Position numbers and translations under genes: made by a program. The notes under the pieces are model-generated. The model made no database searches. It had not been told where the DNA came from and worked only from the letters and a program-made list of their open reading frames with translations. A stretch of DNA of 8,840 nucleotides from NCBI GenBank assembly GCA_945836835.1, contig CAMAML010000033.1, positions 1 to 8,840 of the forward strand, given 5' to 3'. Within the stretch, counting starts at the first letter, position 1; every line of letters begins with the position of its first letter. Source of the DNA: an uncultured cyanobacterium (GTDB lineage Bacteria > Cyanobacteriota > Vampirovibrionia > Gastranaerophilales > Gastranaerophilaceae). Shown piece after piece: positions 7,288 through 8,840 of this stretch.

Positions 7288-8610
7288 ATGGTTATGAGTA
7301 TAATTTTCAACCCTGTAGTAATATCTGTCATACTTTTGTGCGGGTTGTGCCTGAAAAAGGTCAACGTGCTTCTTTCGATAATAATTTCCGCAATCGTTGC
7401 GGGACTTGTCGGCGGTATGAGCTTGAGTACGATTATGGAAACGTTTGTTTCCGGCATGGGCGGAAACTCCGAAACCGCTCTGAGTTACATCCTGCTCGGA
7501 ACTTTTGCGGCAGCAATGACCCACACGGGGCTTGCAACAATTTTGGCAAACAAAATTTCAACCGTAATAAAGGGGAAGAAATTTCTACTCATTGCAATCA
7601 TTACGGGTATTGCAATGCTTTCTCAGAACCTCATTCCCGTTCATATTGCATTCATCCCGATTTTAATCCCGCCCCTGTTAAGCGTCATGAACAAATTAAA
7701 ACTTGACAGACGTGCGGTTGCATGTGCTTTGGCGTTCGGCTTAAAAGCTCCTTATATAACAATTCCCGCAGGATTCGGCCTTATTTTTCAAGGGCTTATT
7801 GCGGAAAACATGACAAGTAACGGCATGGAAGTCCTAAAAAGCGACGTCTGGAAATCCACTTGGATTTTGGGTGGCGGAATGTTTTTAGGGTTGCTGGTTG
7901 CGATTTTTGTAACCTACCGAAAACCAAGGGTCTATAAAGACCTTGCCGTATGTGAAACCAAGGCGGAAAAGCAGGATAAGGAGGCCTTAAAATTCAACAA
8001 AAACCACTACATAACCCTAATCGGGGCGGTTGCGACATTAACGGTTCAACTGCTCACAAAATCCCTGCCGTTGGGGGCTTTGGTGGGACTCGGGATAGTG
8101 TTTGGCGGGGGTGCCGTCAGTCACAAAAAGATGGACAAGCTCATCAACGAAGGTATCGGGTTAATGGGTTATGTTGCGTTTGTAATGCTTGTTGCGGCGG
8201 GTTTTGCCGTAGTATTGAAGAGTACGGGAGGAATTGACACCCTTGTCACTTCCATAATGCCTTATATGCAAAACAGCAAACTTTTGGCGATATTACTTAT
8301 GATGCTTGTCGGGCTGTTTGTAACCCTCGGTATCGGGACGTCGTTTGGGACAATCCCGATTTTAGCGGTTTTGTTCGTGCCGATGTGCCAACATTTAGGG
8401 TTTTCCGTTCCCGCAACTGTTGTAATAATTGCCTGTGCGGCGGCTTTAGGGGACGCAGGCTCGCCTGCGTCGGATACAACTCTCGGTCCGACCTCGGGGC
8501 TTAACGCCGACGGACAGCACGACCACATCTCAGACACCTGTATCCCGACATTTTTGCATTTCAATATAAGTCTGATTATCTTTGCAATCCTGGCAGTGTA
8601 CCTGTTTTAG
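7288..8610 (+). CDS. YuiF-like (COG2056) membrane transporter, Na+/H+ antiporter superfamily
   Basis: Polytopic cytoplasmic membrane protein, 440 residues, with about 11-12 hydrophobic segments. It resembles the YuiF/COG2056 group, annotated as Na+/H+ antiporter family or predicted amino acid (histidine) transporters; the true substrate is unknown. Support: N-terminal NPVVISVILLCGL followed by KVNVLLSI (8-31), the ALSYILLGTFAAAM segment (64-77), QNLIPVHIAFIP (113-124), a hydrophilic loop at 211-240, the glycine-rich GIGTSFGTIPIL (348-359), and the very characteristic ALGDAGSPASDTTLGP (386-401) plus LNADGQHDHISDT (405-417). The start is uncertain: ATG 7288 and ATG 7294 are both possible and neither has an SD, unlike nearly every other gene here. 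It lies 40 bases after the carbonic anhydrase gene on the same strand. No convincing terminator follows it. Confidence 0.85.
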   Translation: MVMSIIFNPVVISVILLCGLCLKKVNVLLSIIISAIVAGLVGGMSLSTIMETFVSGMGGNSETALSYILLGTFAAAMTHTGLATILANKISTVIKGKKFLLIAIITGIAMLSQNLIPVHIAFIPILIPPLLSVMNKLKLDRRAVACALAFGLKAPYITIPAGFGLIFQGLIAENMTSNGMEVLKSDVWKSTWILGGGMFLGLLVAIFVTYRKPRVYKDLAVCETKAEKQDKEALKFNKNHYITLIGAVATLTVQLLTKSLPLGALVGLGIVFGGGAVSHKKMDKLINEGIGLMGYVAFVMLVAAGFAVVLKSTGGIDTLVTSIMPYMQNSKLLAILLMMLVGLFVTLGIGTSFGTIPILAVLFVPMCQHLGFSVPATVVIIACAAALGDAGSPASDTTLGPTSGLNADGQHDHISDTCIPTFLHFNISLIIFAILAVYLF

Positions 8611-8640
8611 TGATTAAGTTTACTTTTTTCAAAAAAACAC

Positions 8641-8669
8641 TTGACAAATCGGAGAATATAGTAAATAAT
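8641..8669 (+). promoter_or_regulatory. Near-consensus sigma-70/A promoter directed at the small peptide gene
   Basis: TTGACA (8641-8646), a 17-base spacer, then AATAAT (8664-8669): 11 of 12 consensus positions with ideal spacing, the best promoter match in the window. It lies 30 bases after the transporter stop and reads into non-coding DNA and then antisense across the small peptide gene. No + strand gene with an SD follows before the window ends. Transcription would start near 8676. Confidence 0.6.
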
Positions 8670-8682
8670 GGGTGTATAGGGG

Positions 8683-8717
8683 GAAGCCCCAAAGAAATAC
8701 TACTTCTCTGAGGCTTC
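8683..8717 (-). repeat. Long hairpin downstream of the small peptide gene
   Basis: The arms 8683-8696 and 8704-8717 pair around a 7-base loop. In the - strand RNA all 14 positions pair, two of them as G-U wobbles; in the + strand RNA the same two positions are A-C mismatches. Outside it, ATGGG (minus, 8731-8727) can also pair with CCCAT (minus, 8672-8668), closing a longer irregular stem. No T run follows directly in either direction, so it is not a standard terminator. It would sit in the 3' untranslated region of the peptide mRNA. Confidence 0.6.
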
Positions 8718-8737
8718 ACTTAGTACCCCATGATTTT

Positions 8738-8803
8738 CTAATATTTAAGTGCTACTATGAATAGCGTTGCTACGATTAGTAGCACTATTATTTTGTCAAT
8801 CAT
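8738..8803 (-). CDS. 21-residue hydrophobic membrane peptide, possible type I toxin-like
   Basis: Very short gene read on the - strand from ATG 8803-8801 to TAG 8740-8738. The peptide starts MIDK, has an unbroken hydrophobic stretch at residues 5-18 (only Thr13 is polar) and ends LKY, so it could span a membrane once. The SD AAAAGGAGGG (8820-8811) with 7-base spacing is the strongest in the window, the main reason to believe the ORF is translated. In length and make-up it resembles Ibs-type and holin-like type I toxins, and it faces a strong antisense promoter as in such loci. I see no homology that proves this. KdpF-like or other small membrane subunits are alternatives, but no partner gene follows. 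Its own promoter must lie at or beyond the window end. Confidence 0.55.
   Translation of the reverse strand: MIDKIIVLLIVATLFIVALKY
8748..8786. repeat. 10-bp perfect inverted repeat inside the small peptide gene
   Basis: AGTGCTACTA (8748-8757) is the exact reverse complement of TAGTAGCACT (8777-8786). Inside the 19-base loop, TAGC (8762-8765) and GCTA (8769-8772) form a second small stem with a GTT loop. On the + strand ATTATTTTG follows, so it could end the antisense RNA; on the - strand it would fold the peptide coding region. Confidence 0.75.
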
Positions 8804-8810
8804 AGTTTTA

Positions 8811-8820
8811 CCCTCCTTTT
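8811..8820 (-). promoter_or_regulatory. Very strong ribosome binding site of the small peptide gene
   Basis: AAAAGGAGGG is followed by a 7-base spacer (TAAAACT) and ATG 8803. It has the full anti-16S match and ideal distance, which argues that the 21-codon frame is translated. Confidence 0.75.
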
Positions 8821-8840
8821 TACCACCGATTTCTTAGTAA

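Larger units (their letters stand above)
8676..8795 (+). ncRNA. Candidate antisense RNA to the small hydrophobic peptide gene
   Basis: Inferred from the strong promoter at 8641-8669 and a possible end at the 10-bp hairpin 8748-8786, followed by the T-rich ATTATTTTG. This would give an RNA of about 120 bases that folds into a 14-position imperfect stem (8683-8696 with 8704-8717) and a second hairpin. It is complementary to the 3' flank and most codons of the - strand peptide gene, stopping short of that gene's SD. No RNA family was recognised. The terminator tail is weak, so the RNA could be longer. The call rests on layout only. Confidence 0.35.

Noticed and set aside
7269..7706. 145-codon + strand ORF at the start of the transporter gene
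   Set aside because: It is out of frame within the YuiF-like gene, rich in Cys, Asn, His and Arg without any domain, and the transporter frame has clear family motifs.
8611..8640. Terminator for the transporter gene in the run TTTTTTCAAAAAAA
   Set aside because: It is a purely A-T palindrome with almost no loop and no GC core, so a stable hairpin is unlikely.
8670..8732. tRNA, SRP RNA or 6S RNA in the structured region after the transporter
   Set aside because: There is no T-loop GGTTCGA motif, no GGAAGCA-type SRP tip and no cloverleaf; only one long hairpin with a short outer stem is seen.
8738..8803. KdpF-like subunit as identity of the small peptide
   Set aside because: KdpF precedes kdpA; here the DNA downstream on the - strand is non-coding and then convergent with the transporter gene.
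8757..8837. 26-codon + strand ORF opposite the small peptide gene
   Set aside because: It has no SD, its first half is the reverse of the - strand ORF, and its second half translates the complement of that gene's SD and leader. The - strand frame is much better supported.
1..8840. CRISPR array, insertion sequence or phage genes
   Set aside because: No regularly spaced direct repeats, transposase motifs or terminal inverted repeats were seen on either strand.

Overview
The window is a piece of bacterial chromosome centred on peptidoglycan (cell-wall) precursor synthesis. DNA is moderately AT-rich. Most genes carry strong Shine-Dalgarno (SD) sequences of the AGGAGG type, two genes start with TTG, and promoters look sigma-70/sigma-A like. 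The taxon cannot be fixed from this window. A Bacillota-like bacterium, or another phylum with strong SD use such as Cyanobacteriota/Vampirovibrionia, would fit, but this is inference.

Bases 2-4738 (+ strand) hold a tightly packed division and cell wall cluster: the 3' end of murF, then mraY, murD, ftsW and murG. The junctions are a 4-base overlap, a 2-base gap, a 29-base overlap and an 8-base overlap, so this is one operon with likely translational coupling. The encoded steps follow each other: MurD and MurF build UDP-MurNAc-pentapeptide, MraY loads it onto undecaprenyl phosphate (lipid I), MurG adds GlcNAc (lipid II), and FtsW polymerises lipid II at the septum. The operon stops after murG, and murC, murB and ftsQ do not follow.

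Bases 4739-4829 hold a terminator hairpin between convergent transcription units. On the - strand, murA (6480-5152) overlaps a small downstream gene (5168-4830) encoding a 112-residue protein made of two WYDxDP-type repeats, function unknown. MurA makes the first committed precursor, so both transcription units serve the same pathway.

Bases 6481-6662 are a divergent promoter region. On the right, + strand genes encode a beta-class carbonic anhydrase (6663-7247) and a YuiF-like (COG2056) membrane transporter of the Na+/H+ antiporter superfamily (7288-8610). The transporter has no SD and may be read from a nearly leaderless mRNA.

Bases 8611-8840 hold the most unusual part. A 21-residue, almost entirely hydrophobic peptide gene with a perfect SD lies on the - strand (8803-8738). 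It faces a near-consensus promoter on the + strand (8641-8669) that would make a structured antisense RNA across it. A 10-bp inverted repeat inside the peptide gene could end that RNA. The layout resembles type I toxin-antitoxin loci such as Ibs/Sib, Fst or holin-like toxins, but this is a hypothesis from layout, not from homology.
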